Shown here: one piece after another, positions 27,541 to 35,578 of the stretch
How the letters are laid out: the number at the start of each line of letters is the position of its first letter
Numbering within the stretch: position 1 is the stretch's first letter
DNA from: Pseudomonas oryzihabitans
GTDB taxonomy: Bacteria > Pseudomonadota > Gammaproteobacteria > Pseudomonadales > Pseudomonadaceae
Direction of reading: 5' to 3'
DNA length: 64,000 nt
NCBI RefSeq assembly: GCF_014522265.1
Contig: NZ_CP017024.1
Span: 4,412,501-4,476,500, forward strand
Program-made: the position numbers and the translations under genes
The notes under the pieces: model-generated
Told to the model about the DNA's origin: nothing
The model's input: the letters and a program-made list of their open reading frames with translations, nothing else
The model's database searches: none

Positions 27541-28464
27541 CTAAGGCTTTTCCTCTGCGCATGAAATGAGCACACCCGCGCTCAAGATCATCAACATTCC
27601 ACCCCAGGTAAAGAGGTCTGGGATCTCCTGGAATAATAGATATCCCCATAGACAGGCGAAGACCAGATAGGCGTAGTCGAAGGTACCGACCAGCGCCGCC
27701 GGGGCGATCTGATAGGCTCTGGCGGTGGCCGTATTGATGAAGACCAAAGCCACGGCGTAGCAGACGATGAAGGCCATCTCCTCGCGACCAAGTGGCTGCC
27801 AGGGAGACAATAGAAAATCGGCCTGAGCAGCCACCGCCTTACTGACCGCGAGCGAGGCCAGACCTCCCAGGCAGGCCGCTACCAAAAAGGCGATATTCAA
27901 TCCCAGGGCCAATACCAAAGGGTGTTCGTTGCGGCAGTGTCGACGCGTGACCACCATTGCGAGCGCGTAGAACAGCGCACCAATGACCGGTAGCAGCGTG
28001 GCAGGAGAAAAGGCGTCCGCGCCTGGGCGTAGTACCAGGGCCACGCCGGCAAAGCCGACGCCTACCGCAGACCAACCCAGCCTGGACAGGGACTCACCGC
28101 CATAGCAGGCCGCTAGAAGCGCGATGAAAATGGGGGTCGTATAGATAGCGACGGCCGCTACTGACAGAGGAATGAAAGGAAGCGCAGCGTAATAGCTGAT
28201 CCACATCAGCAAGAGCAGAATACTTCTGGCCATCACCCAGCGGATCGAGCCTATCCCTAGGCGACCGGCCTTGAAGCGGCCGATCGCCCAGAAGCCAATC
28301 GCGGGCACCGAAAGGCAGGCTACTGCAAGAAAAAGCTGCCAAAGCGGTAGTCGAGCACTAAAGTATTTGACCGCAGCATCCACCAGGGACAGGACAAAAA
28401 CCGCCGCGACGATCAGGCTGATTCCCTGGCGGACGCGGTCGTTGCCGACATCCTTTTGTGCCAT
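27541..28464 (-). CDS. EamA/DMT family transporter
   Basis: A 307-residue protein with about 10 membrane helices arranged as two EamA repeats (first ending near AGVALVLRPGADAF, second near FLTWGGMLMILSAGVL-like segments). DMT members export or import metabolites and amino acids; no substrate can be named. It stands alone: neither neighbour is related. Its codons are clearly less GC-rich than those of the adjacent genes, hinting at recent acquisition. Confidence 0.88.
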   Translation of the reverse strand: MAQKDVGNDRVRQGISLIVAAVFVLSLVDAAVKYFSARLPLWQLFLAVACLSVPAIGFWAIGRFKAGRLGIGSIRWVMARSILLLLMWISYYAALPFIPLSVAAVAIYTTPIFIALLAACYGGESLSRLGWSAVGVGFAGVALVLRPGADAFSPATLLPVIGALFYALAMVVTRRHCRNEHPLVLALGLNIAFLVAACLGGLASLAVSKAVAAQADFLLSPWQPLGREEMAFIVCYAVALVFINTATARAYQIAPAALVGTFDYAYLVFACLWGYLLFQEIPDLFTWGGMLMILSAGVLISCAEEKP

Positions 28465-28677
28465 CCGTAAGACCTCTCTCTGAAGCCGCGCCGCTAAGAA
28501 GCATCGCGTTCCAGAGATGCCTCATAGTGACTCGGGTCGCCCCTGGACACCATCAGTGGCGCACTATGAAAGTCCTTGTCTTTACCGTCGTTGCTGTCAC
28601 AGCAAGGTACTTCCAGTGTATCCCGAGGGTGCCACGCCATGTTGGCGTGGGTGGCGGAGCGGTAGCTGCCGCGAGTG

Positions 28678-30479
28678 CTAGGCATTGCGCGCCATGACCG
28701 CATAGAGCCCACCCTGTTTCATCAACTCTTCATGGGTGCCCTGCTCCACCAGTTGCCCGGCCTGGATGACCAGAATCCGATCCGCCTGCCTGACGGTGCT
28801 GAGGCGATGGGCGATCGAAATCAGGGTCCGCGGCCCCTCCAGCGAGGCCAGGGCCGCGGCCATCGCCGCCTGGGTGCTGCTGTCCAGGGCGCTGGTCGCT
28901 TCATCCAGGAGAATGATCGGTGGATCACGCAGCAGCATACGCGCCAGGGACAGACGCTGGCGCTCGCCACCGGACAGCTGATAACCCCGGTCACCGACCC
29001 CGGCCCCAGCCCCTCGGGAAGCCTGCGCACCGTGGCATCCAGTTGCGCCCTTTCCAGCGCCCACCAGAGTTCCGCCTCGCTCGCGTCGGGCCTGGCGAAG
29101 CGCAGGTTGGCCTCGATGCTGGCGTTGAGCAGGAATGTATCCTGGGTCACGATGCCGACCAGGCTGGCCAGCGTCGCGAAGCTCAGCTCGCGGCTATCGA
29201 TGCCGTCGTAGCGGATACACCCCTGATCGGCGTCGTACAGGCGCGCGAGGAGATAGGAGATGGTGGTCTTGCCAGAGCCGGTGGGGCCGACCAGCGCCGT
29301 GTGCTTTCCGGCCGGTATCTCGAACGTCAGATCCTTGAGTACGGCGCGGTCGCCATAGGCGAAGCTGACGTTCTCGAAACGGATGCCCTGCTGGAAATCC
29401 TGCCGCGCAAGAGTCGTCGGTGAGCTCGCCTCGACGACCGTCGCCGGCGTATCCAGATAGCTGAACACCCGCGCCAGCAAGGCGCGTCCCTTGGCGAATT
29501 CGATCCGCGTCTCAAAGATCTCCAGCAGCGGCCAGAGCAATTGCTCCTGCAAGGCGATAAAGGCCACCAGGGTGCCAATGGACACCTGCAGCCCCAGGCC
29601 GATGAACAGACCGCCGCCCAGGAAGGTCAGCGCCGGCAGCAGATCCAGCGCCAGGAAGACGAGCGCGAATTCCCATTGTCCCGCCGTGCTGGCCTGGGTT
29701 TCCAGGCGCGCCAGCTGCGCGGAGTCACGCTGAAAGCGCTGCACGAGATAGTGCACGCGGCCCAGGGTACGCGACAGGATGATGCCGCCGGCCGACAGGG
29801 ACTCGGCGATGTTGGCGGAAAGGTCCGCCACCTGCTCCTGTTGCCGGTAGGTCACCCGCTCCCGCAGCTGGGCGACGCGGCCATTGATCCAGACCAGCAA
29901 GGGAATGACGGCGAAGGAGACACCCGCCAGGCGCCAGTCCAGCAGCAGCATCGCCACCAGGGTCGCCGCCACGACGCTCAGGTGCTTCGCCAGATCCGTG
30001 GCGGAGTGGGTCAACAGCGTCTGCAGACCGGCGATGTCGCTGGACAGGCGCGCCTGCACTTCGCCCGCGCGGGTACCGGCGAAAAACGCCAGCGAGAGGT
30101 TTTGCAGGTGGCCGTACAGGCGGGTTCGCAGGTCGTGCATGACGCTCTGGCCCACCCGAATCGCGACATAGGTCTGGGTCAGGTTGGCGATGGCATTGAA
30201 CAGCGCCACCCCGACCAGACCGGCGGCCAGATAGACCAGCAGCGTCAGGTCCTTCGCCGGCAAGGCATCGTCGACGATGCTGCGGATCAGGAAGGGACTG
30301 GTCACGCCGCTGATCCCGGCGACCGCGATCAGCAACACCACCAGCACCAGTGCGGCCCGGTGCGGAGCCAGTAGTTCGAGAATCCGCGCGAAGGTGACAT
30401 GACGCCTGGCCAGGTCACCATAGTCGTCGAGGGTCTCGGTTTCAGCCGGCGATCGTGGGGAAGAAGAGGAACTGGACAT
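28678..30479 (-). pseudogene. ABC exporter, fused membrane and ATPase domains, interrupted by one missing base
   Basis: About 330 residues of six-helix ABC transporter domain lead into the ATPase: Walker A GPTGSGKTT, Q-loop VTQDTFL, then after the break the signature LSGGERQRLSLARML, Walker B IILLDEATSALD and the IAHRLST switch. The frame changes at a run of four C (28998-29001; G4 in the coding strand), right before the signature; one extra base joins LPEGLG to VGDRGYQLSGGERQ and gives 600 residues, normal for MsbA/LmrA-type exporters. It follows the histidine kinase gene on the same strand by 84 bases. Likely drug or lipid export. Confidence 0.83.
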
Positions 30480-30563
30480 TTGTTTGCTTTCAGGTCGGTC
30501 AGAGGAAGGAACGGACTCAGGTCCGCGTCATCGGGTGCCAAGGAGGCCTTGAGCTGCTGCTGG

Positions 30564-31871
30564 TCAGGACACGAGGGCGTCGGTCAGCCGGATGTCGAAG
30601 CGCGCACCGCCTCTTTCGCTTTGCGCCAGCGCCAGCTGCCCGCCCTGCTTCTCTATGGCGCGACGGCTGATCGACAGCCCCAGGCCAAAGCCGCCGGTGG
30701 CGCGATCCCGACTGCGATCCAGGCGATAGAAGGGCTCGAACACCCGCTCCCGCTCGCCCGGCGGAATACCCTCGCCATCGTCCTCGACGGTGATCAGCAG
30801 GGTGTCGGCGTCGCGGCCAACGGTCAGCCAGACCCCTCGCTGGCAATAGCGCAGAGCATTGCCAATCAGGTTCTGCAACGCGCGCGCCGTGAGTCTAGGT
30901 GCCAAGAGGGCTTGCTCGGGCGCAGCGGCCATGTCCAGGCTCAGAGTGACGCCACGCCGTTCCTGTTCCTCGCTGAAATCCGCCAGGACACTGTCCAAGA
31001 AGGCACCGAGCTTGAGCGCCTGACGCTCGGGTGCCTGCTGACTGGACTGCAGGCGGGCGTAGGAAAGCAGCTCGTTCACCAGCGCATCCAGTTCGCGCAC
31101 GTGGCGAATCTGCTGCTCCAGCTGTCGCTGTGTTTCAGCGGGCAGCGGGTCGGCCTGCATTAGGGCCAGGCCGAATTCCAGACGGGACAGTGGCGTGCGC
31201 AGCTCATGGGAGACCGCATTGAGCAGGTCGCGCTGCTGGACAATCAGGGTTTCGAGATCCTGGGCCATGTCATCGAAGGCCCGCGCCAGCTGGCCGATGT
31301 CCGAGCGCGGCGAGATCGCGGTACGCTCCTGCAGATGCCCCTTGCCCAGGCGCGCCGCCGTGCGCCTGAGCCGCTCCAGATCACGCCAGTGCGGCCGCAG
31401 CCAGACATACAGACAGATGAGCAGCGCCGCACCGATCAGGGCGTTCATGGCCCAATAGGTCAGGGCTATGTCGGTCGGAACCTCGGCGAAGCCGACCCAG
31501 AGGACGTGCCCGCCCTGCAGGGGGATCAGGGCCACGCTGGGATCGCCATCGTCGGTCAGGCGGACGCGCCGTTCGCCTTTGGCCAGACGGTGGCGCTCGG
31601 CGCTCGTCAACTGGGGATCGCTCTGCAGCCCCAGTTGCAAGGTGACGGGCGCGATGTCGGCGTTCAGCTCAGCCAGCAGCGCCGGCCAGTGGGCGAATGG
31701 CGTTTCCACGAAGGTCCGCTCCACCAGCTTCAGCGGGCCATTCATCTGCTCCAGACTGACGCGGCTATAGCGATCACTGAACATCTGCTGCAGGGCTTCC
31801 GGGACCAGATAGCTGGCTGCGCCATAGGTCACCAGCAGCACGCAATAGAGCCTTATCAGGATCTTGAGCAT
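30564..31871 (-). CDS. sensor histidine kinase, orphan (RstB-like architecture)
   Basis: A 435-residue inner-membrane kinase. Helix 1 at about 5-23, a periplasmic sensor to about 137, helix 2 at about 138-158, HAMP, then H-box SHELRTPLSR with His222, N-box QNLIGNAL (Asn338), DDGEGIP (364-370) and GFGLGLS. All catalytic motifs are intact. No response-regulator gene lies on either side in any frame, which is unusual for this RstB/EnvZ-type layout. Its gene is divergent from an outer-membrane efflux lipoprotein and followed by an ABC exporter, so it may respond to envelope stress or drugs. Confidence 0.9.
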   Translation of the reverse strand: MLKILIRLYCVLLVTYGAASYLVPEALQQMFSDRYSRVSLEQMNGPLKLVERTFVETPFAHWPALLAELNADIAPVTLQLGLQSDPQLTSAERHRLAKGERRVRLTDDGDPSVALIPLQGGHVLWVGFAEVPTDIALTYWAMNALIGAALLICLYVWLRPHWRDLERLRRTAARLGKGHLQERTAISPRSDIGQLARAFDDMAQDLETLIVQQRDLLNAVSHELRTPLSRLEFGLALMQADPLPAETQRQLEQQIRHVRELDALVNELLSYARLQSSQQAPERQALKLGAFLDSVLADFSEEQERRGVTLSLDMAAAPEQALLAPRLTARALQNLIGNALRYCQRGVWLTVGRDADTLLITVEDDGEGIPPGERERVFEPFYRLDRSRDRATGGFGLGLSISRRAIEKQGGQLALAQSERGGARFDIRLTDALVS

Positions 31872-32282
31872 CTAGCAGGACTCGACGCCGCGGCGCGGTC
31901 GTCCCTGCGGGTCACATCCGGACCGTTTTGCCAGCCTGAACGACGGCCAGCACGAGCCGTGGCCCGCGCCTTCCTGGCGCGGGCCAGGCAAGGTCACGAA
32001 CGCGTATCGGCGACGCTGGTCGGTGGCCACCGGCGCGGCAGGGGTGATGACGTTTTCGACGCTGAAAAAGAGTTTCACAGATAGGTCCCGGGACAAGGAG
32101 GCGGCGAGCATAACGGAGCGCCAAGCCCTCAAGGTCAGCCCTTAACACTCTTTCACAAGAGACCTACAGACCTTTACAAGGCCGCCCAGGCGGGCCCTCT
32201 ACCATGGCGTTCTCCACGAGGACGTCCGATGTTCCACTACCCACTCTTCCCTTCCTGCCAACCCGGAAAAAAGCGGATCCAG

Positions 32283-33818
32283 ATGCCATCACGCACCTTG
32301 GCTCGGCCCCGCTGCCCATCCCTGTCCCTGGGCAAACGGCCCGCGGCAGGCAGGCTCGTCATGACAGGAGTGACCGTCATGGCCCTGAGTGTCCTGCTCG
32401 CGGGTTGCTCCCTGGCACCCCGCCATGAACGACCGCAGCCGCCGGTCCCGGAGCGCTATCCCGTGCTGACGGCGTCCGCGGACCTGTCGCCTCACCGCCA
32501 AAGCCTGTTCGCCGATCCGCACCTGCACGCCTTGATCGATCAGGCCCTGGACGGAAATCGGGATCTGCGGCTGGTCGCGCTGGATATCCAGGAAGCGCGC
32601 GCCCGCTATCGCATCAGCCGTGCCGACCTCATGTTCGAACTGGGTGCCACCGCCAGCCGGACGCGGGAACGGACCGGGAGCCTGGATAGCGCCTCGCGCA
32701 CCGATCAGCAGCGAAGCGGCAGCCAGACGGCCAACAGATACAGCGTCGGGTTGGGTACGAATGCCTACGAACTCGATCTGTTCGGCCGGCTGGGGAATCT
32801 GCGCGATGCGGCCCTGGACGAGTACCTGGCCCAACGCGATACGCGCAGCGCGGTGGAGCTGTCACTGATCGCCGAGGTGGCGACGGCCTATCTGAATCAG
32901 CGCGCCCTGGATGAGAGACTGCTCGTGAGTCGCAGCACTCTGGAAAGTCGCCAGCGAGGCCTCGCCCTGATGGAACAGCGCCATGCCGCCGGGGTGAGTT
33001 CGGCGCTGGACCTGGCCCAGGCTCAAACGGCGCTAGAGACCACCGAAGCCGATCTCGCCGTCCTGGAACGGAATCGGGCACAGGCGGACAACAGCCTGCG
33101 CCTGCTGCTCGGCGGAGAGCCGCGCGGCGACCTGCCCGCGCCCTTGCCGCTCGCGCGCCAGGGTCTCGACCTGCCCGTCCCGGCGGGCTTGCCCTCTGAC
33201 CTGCTGCAACGCCGTCCGGACATTCGCGCGGCCGAATACCGCCTGCGGGCGGCCAACGCCAACATCGGCGCCGCTCGGGCTGCCTTCTTCCCGCGCATCA
33301 CCCTGACGGCCAGCGCCGGCTACCTGAGTTCCGATCTGAACGGCCTGTTCAACCCCGGCAATCAGGTGTGGAGCTTCGTCCCCCAATTGCAGGTACCGCT
33401 ATTCGACGGCGGTCGTAACCGCGCCAACCTGGACCTGGCGGAGGTGCGGCGCGATCAGGATATCGCTCGCTACGAGAAGAGCATCCAGGTCGCCTTTCGC
33501 GAGGTGGCCGATCAACTCGTCGCCGAGGCGCCCCTGAGACGGCAGCTCGCGGCCCAGCAGCGTCTGCATGACATCACCGCGCGCAGTGTCGAGCTGGCGA
33601 GCGAGCGCTATCGGCAGGGGCTCGACAACTACCTGAATCTGCTCGACAGCCAGCGCAGCCTCTACCAGGCCGATAACGCCCTGATCGAAATCCGGCTGCA
33701 GCTGATGATCGCCCACGTCGACCTGTTCCGGGCACTGGGCGGCGAATGGGAGCGGAGCGGCGAAGCGGATCTTCCCGCTCCACCCGCTGCGACCCCGTCG
33801 CCCATGGCCTCGCGTTAA
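32283..33818 (+). CDS. outer-membrane efflux lipoprotein (NodT/OprM family)
   Basis: A protein of about 511 residues with a lipobox ALSVLLAGC (lipidated Cys42) and two TolC-family repeats; LQRRPDIRAAEYRLRAANAN and YRQGLDNYLNLLDSQRSLYQ are the usual family signatures. ATG 32283 is chosen since it gives a basic signal sequence; ATG 32361 or 32229 are possible. It forms the exit duct of a tripartite pump, but no membrane-fusion or RND/MFS partner is encoded nearby. It may serve the ABC exporter or a distant pump. Confidence 0.88.
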   Translation: MPSRTLARPRCPSLSLGKRPAAGRLVMTGVTVMALSVLLAGCSLAPRHERPQPPVPERYPVLTASADLSPHRQSLFADPHLHALIDQALDGNRDLRLVALDIQEARARYRISRADLMFELGATASRTRERTGSLDSASRTDQQRSGSQTANRYSVGLGTNAYELDLFGRLGNLRDAALDEYLAQRDTRSAVELSLIAEVATAYLNQRALDERLLVSRSTLESRQRGLALMEQRHAAGVSSALDLAQAQTALETTEADLAVLERNRAQADNSLRLLLGGEPRGDLPAPLPLARQGLDLPVPAGLPSDLLQRRPDIRAAEYRLRAANANIGAARAAFFPRITLTASAGYLSSDLNGLFNPGNQVWSFVPQLQVPLFDGGRNRANLDLAEVRRDQDIARYEKSIQVAFREVADQLVAEAPLRRQLAAQQRLHDITARSVELASERYRQGLDNYLNLLDSQRSLYQADNALIEIRLQLMIAHVDLFRALGGEWERSGEADLPAPPAATPSPMASR

Positions 33819-33925
33819 CACTTGTTTACCGGCCTTCATGAGGTTTTACACGGGCCGTTCTACCGATCGATATCCTGATTCACAGGCGCCATCCACCGAG
33901 CGCGCGCACACAAGAGGAGACGCTA

Positions 33926-34141
33926 GTGAGGCACGTCGTAAAAAGCATCGGCTTCATCGCCATGATACTGGGCGTGGCGGCCGTACTCGTGGGGTGGCTC
34001 ATAGACCCTACCGTCTCCTTGAACAACGGCATCAAGCTGGTTTCGATAAAGCGCGAGTTCCTGCAAACCGACTTCTTTCTCTGGGGCGCCATGTTGTTTG
34101 CCGCCGGCTTCAATGGCTATTCACTGCATACCGATCTCTGA
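33926..34141 (+). CDS. small membrane protein, 71 residues
   Basis: Starts at GTG 33926 with AGAGGAGA 6 bases upstream. Two hydrophobic segments (IGFIAMILGVAAVLVGWLI and FFLWGAMLFAAGFNGY) flank a short charged loop, so it is a two-helix inner-membrane protein. No family recognised. It lies between the efflux lipoprotein and a secreted protein gene, on the same strand as both. Confidence 0.65.
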   Translation: MRHVVKSIGFIAMILGVAAVLVGWLIDPTVSLNNGIKLVSIKREFLQTDFFLWGAMLFAAGFNGYSLHTDL

Positions 34142-34216
34142 GACCGACGCGACCTTTCCTTGCGTCGATCCACGGGAATACGTCTCCGCTCCCAGGACAT
34201 TTCACGAGCCTTGGCC

Positions 34217-34960
34217 ATGCGCTCCTTCAGCGTCTCGATGATTTTGCTGCTGGCCTGCCTGTCCACCGTGCTCGGCCTGGTCGACCTCGACGAGGCCGAC
34301 GTGATACGGATCGCCATCTATAGAGGTCCGGCCACGTACGAGGGTTGTGCCGAGGCGGTAAAGGATGCCATCGAACGGCTTGGGTCGGCCTACCAGGTTG
34401 ATTTCCTCGGCCCGGACGAACGCCTGGATGTTTCCAGCGCAAACCTGCAGCGCTACGAAGCCTACGTCCAGCCGGGGGGTGGTCAGGACATACCGGCCGC
34501 CCTGGCCAGTCTGGGCAAGGACAGGATCGCTGCCATACGCGCCTATGTCGCCCAGGGCGGTCAGTATCTCGGAATCTGCATGGGCGCCTACCTCGCGGAT
34601 GCCGACAATCTCGGCCTGCTCGATGCCGAGCTGGATTCGGAGGTTGGCCGCCCGGGCTTTCCGGTCACCTCCATAGACGACAGCGTGGTGCTCCTGAGGT
34701 GGGGCGGTCGTGAAGATCAGGTGTTCTTCCAAGATGGCCCCTATCTACCGTCTGGATCGGGCGACGGTTTTCGCGTGATCGCCAGCTATGGCAATGGTGA
34801 CATCGCTGCGGCGCGCTACCGGTTTGGCGCAGGCGTCGTGGTCTTGAGCGGCCCCCATCCCGAAGCCGATGAGTCCTGGTTTCAGGAGGCGCACCTGTCC
34901 ATGAGCCGGTTTCCCAGAGGCGAGCCGTTCAGGACCCTGTTCGATGCCCTCGACTTCTGA
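34217..34960 (+). CDS. secreted BPL_N-type amidotransferase-like protein
   Basis: A 247-residue protein. Residues 1-20 (RSFSVSMILLLACLSTVLG) form a signal peptide or membrane anchor; the ATG at 34217 is chosen for this reason over one 19 codons earlier. The rest matches the class-I glutamine-amidotransferase-like domain found at the N-terminus of eukaryotic biotin-protein ligases: QPGGGQD, nucleophile elbow YLGICMGAYLA (Cys121) and GPHPEAD (His214, Glu216). Bacterial stand-alone copies are mostly uncharacterised. Function unknown; export of such a fold is notable. Confidence 0.75.
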   Translation: MRSFSVSMILLLACLSTVLGLVDLDEADVIRIAIYRGPATYEGCAEAVKDAIERLGSAYQVDFLGPDERLDVSSANLQRYEAYVQPGGGQDIPAALASLGKDRIAAIRAYVAQGGQYLGICMGAYLADADNLGLLDAELDSEVGRPGFPVTSIDDSVVLLRWGGREDQVFFQDGPYLPSGSGDGFRVIASYGNGDIAAARYRFGAGVVVLSGPHPEADESWFQEAHLSMSRFPRGEPFRTLFDALDF

Positions 34961-35066
34961 CAGCCACCACAGGCCCTCACGGGCAGGCTGAGCCAGGATT
35001 GCCAACAGTTGCCTTTCTGTCCGTCTCCCGGCACGGTGATCCGCCCACTCGATCGGGACGCTCACC

Positions 35067-35483
35067 TTGACCCCTACCCTGCACATCGCCGCCGCCATCC
35101 TCCTGAACGACCGCCAGCAGGTGCTGCTGGTGCGCAAGCGGGGCACCACCGCCTTCATGCAACCGGGTGGCAAGGTGGATCCGGGGGAGCAACCCCTGGA
35201 GGCGCTGATCCGCGAGTTGGAGGAAGAGCTTGGCCTGGTCATCACGACAGAGGCTGCGACCTTTCTCGGCAACTACCAGGCGCCGGCCGCCAATGAACCC
35301 GGTTTCAGGGTCGATTGCGCGCTGTATCAGGTAGCCATGGGCGCGGAAGTCCAGGCGGTGCCTGCCGCCGAAATCGAAGAGGCGGTGTGGATAGCCGTAG
35401 ACGAACCCGGCGATCTGCCGCTGGCGCCCCTGACCCGCGACGTGATTCTTCCACTGCTGAGGCGGCGACTGCTGCACCCTTAG
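35067..35483 (+). CDS. NUDIX hydrolase
   Basis: A 138-residue protein with a perfect Nudix box, G35 to L57 (GKVDPGEQP then REL.EELGL: Gx5Ex7REUxEExGU). It hydrolyses a nucleoside diphosphate linked to another group; MutT-like size, substrate unknown. The conserved N-terminal VRKRGTTAFMQPGGK segment reappears, decayed, at 40771-41035. The neighbours do not suggest a pathway. Confidence 0.9.
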   Translation: MTPTLHIAAAILLNDRQQVLLVRKRGTTAFMQPGGKVDPGEQPLEALIRELEEELGLVITTEAATFLGNYQAPAANEPGFRVDCALYQVAMGAEVQAVPAAEIEEAVWIAVDEPGDLPLAPLTRDVILPLLRRRLLHP

Positions 35484-35578
35484 CGAGCAGCCCTGCGCCT
35501 TGGCCCCGGATTTCAGCTTTGCCAGGCCAGGCCGGGCCAGGTCGCCTGAAGCGTCGGGCGGCCTGGCGTCGGCCAGCG

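Noticed and set aside
28632-28650. Hairpin CCACGCCA / TGGCGTGG as terminator of the ABC exporter gene
   Set aside because: The stem is good but no T-run follows on the minus strand.
31872-32282. A hidden response-regulator gene next to the orphan kinase
   Set aside because: Both strands were read; no receiver motifs (paired acidic residues, phosphorylated Asp, Lys) occur in any frame.
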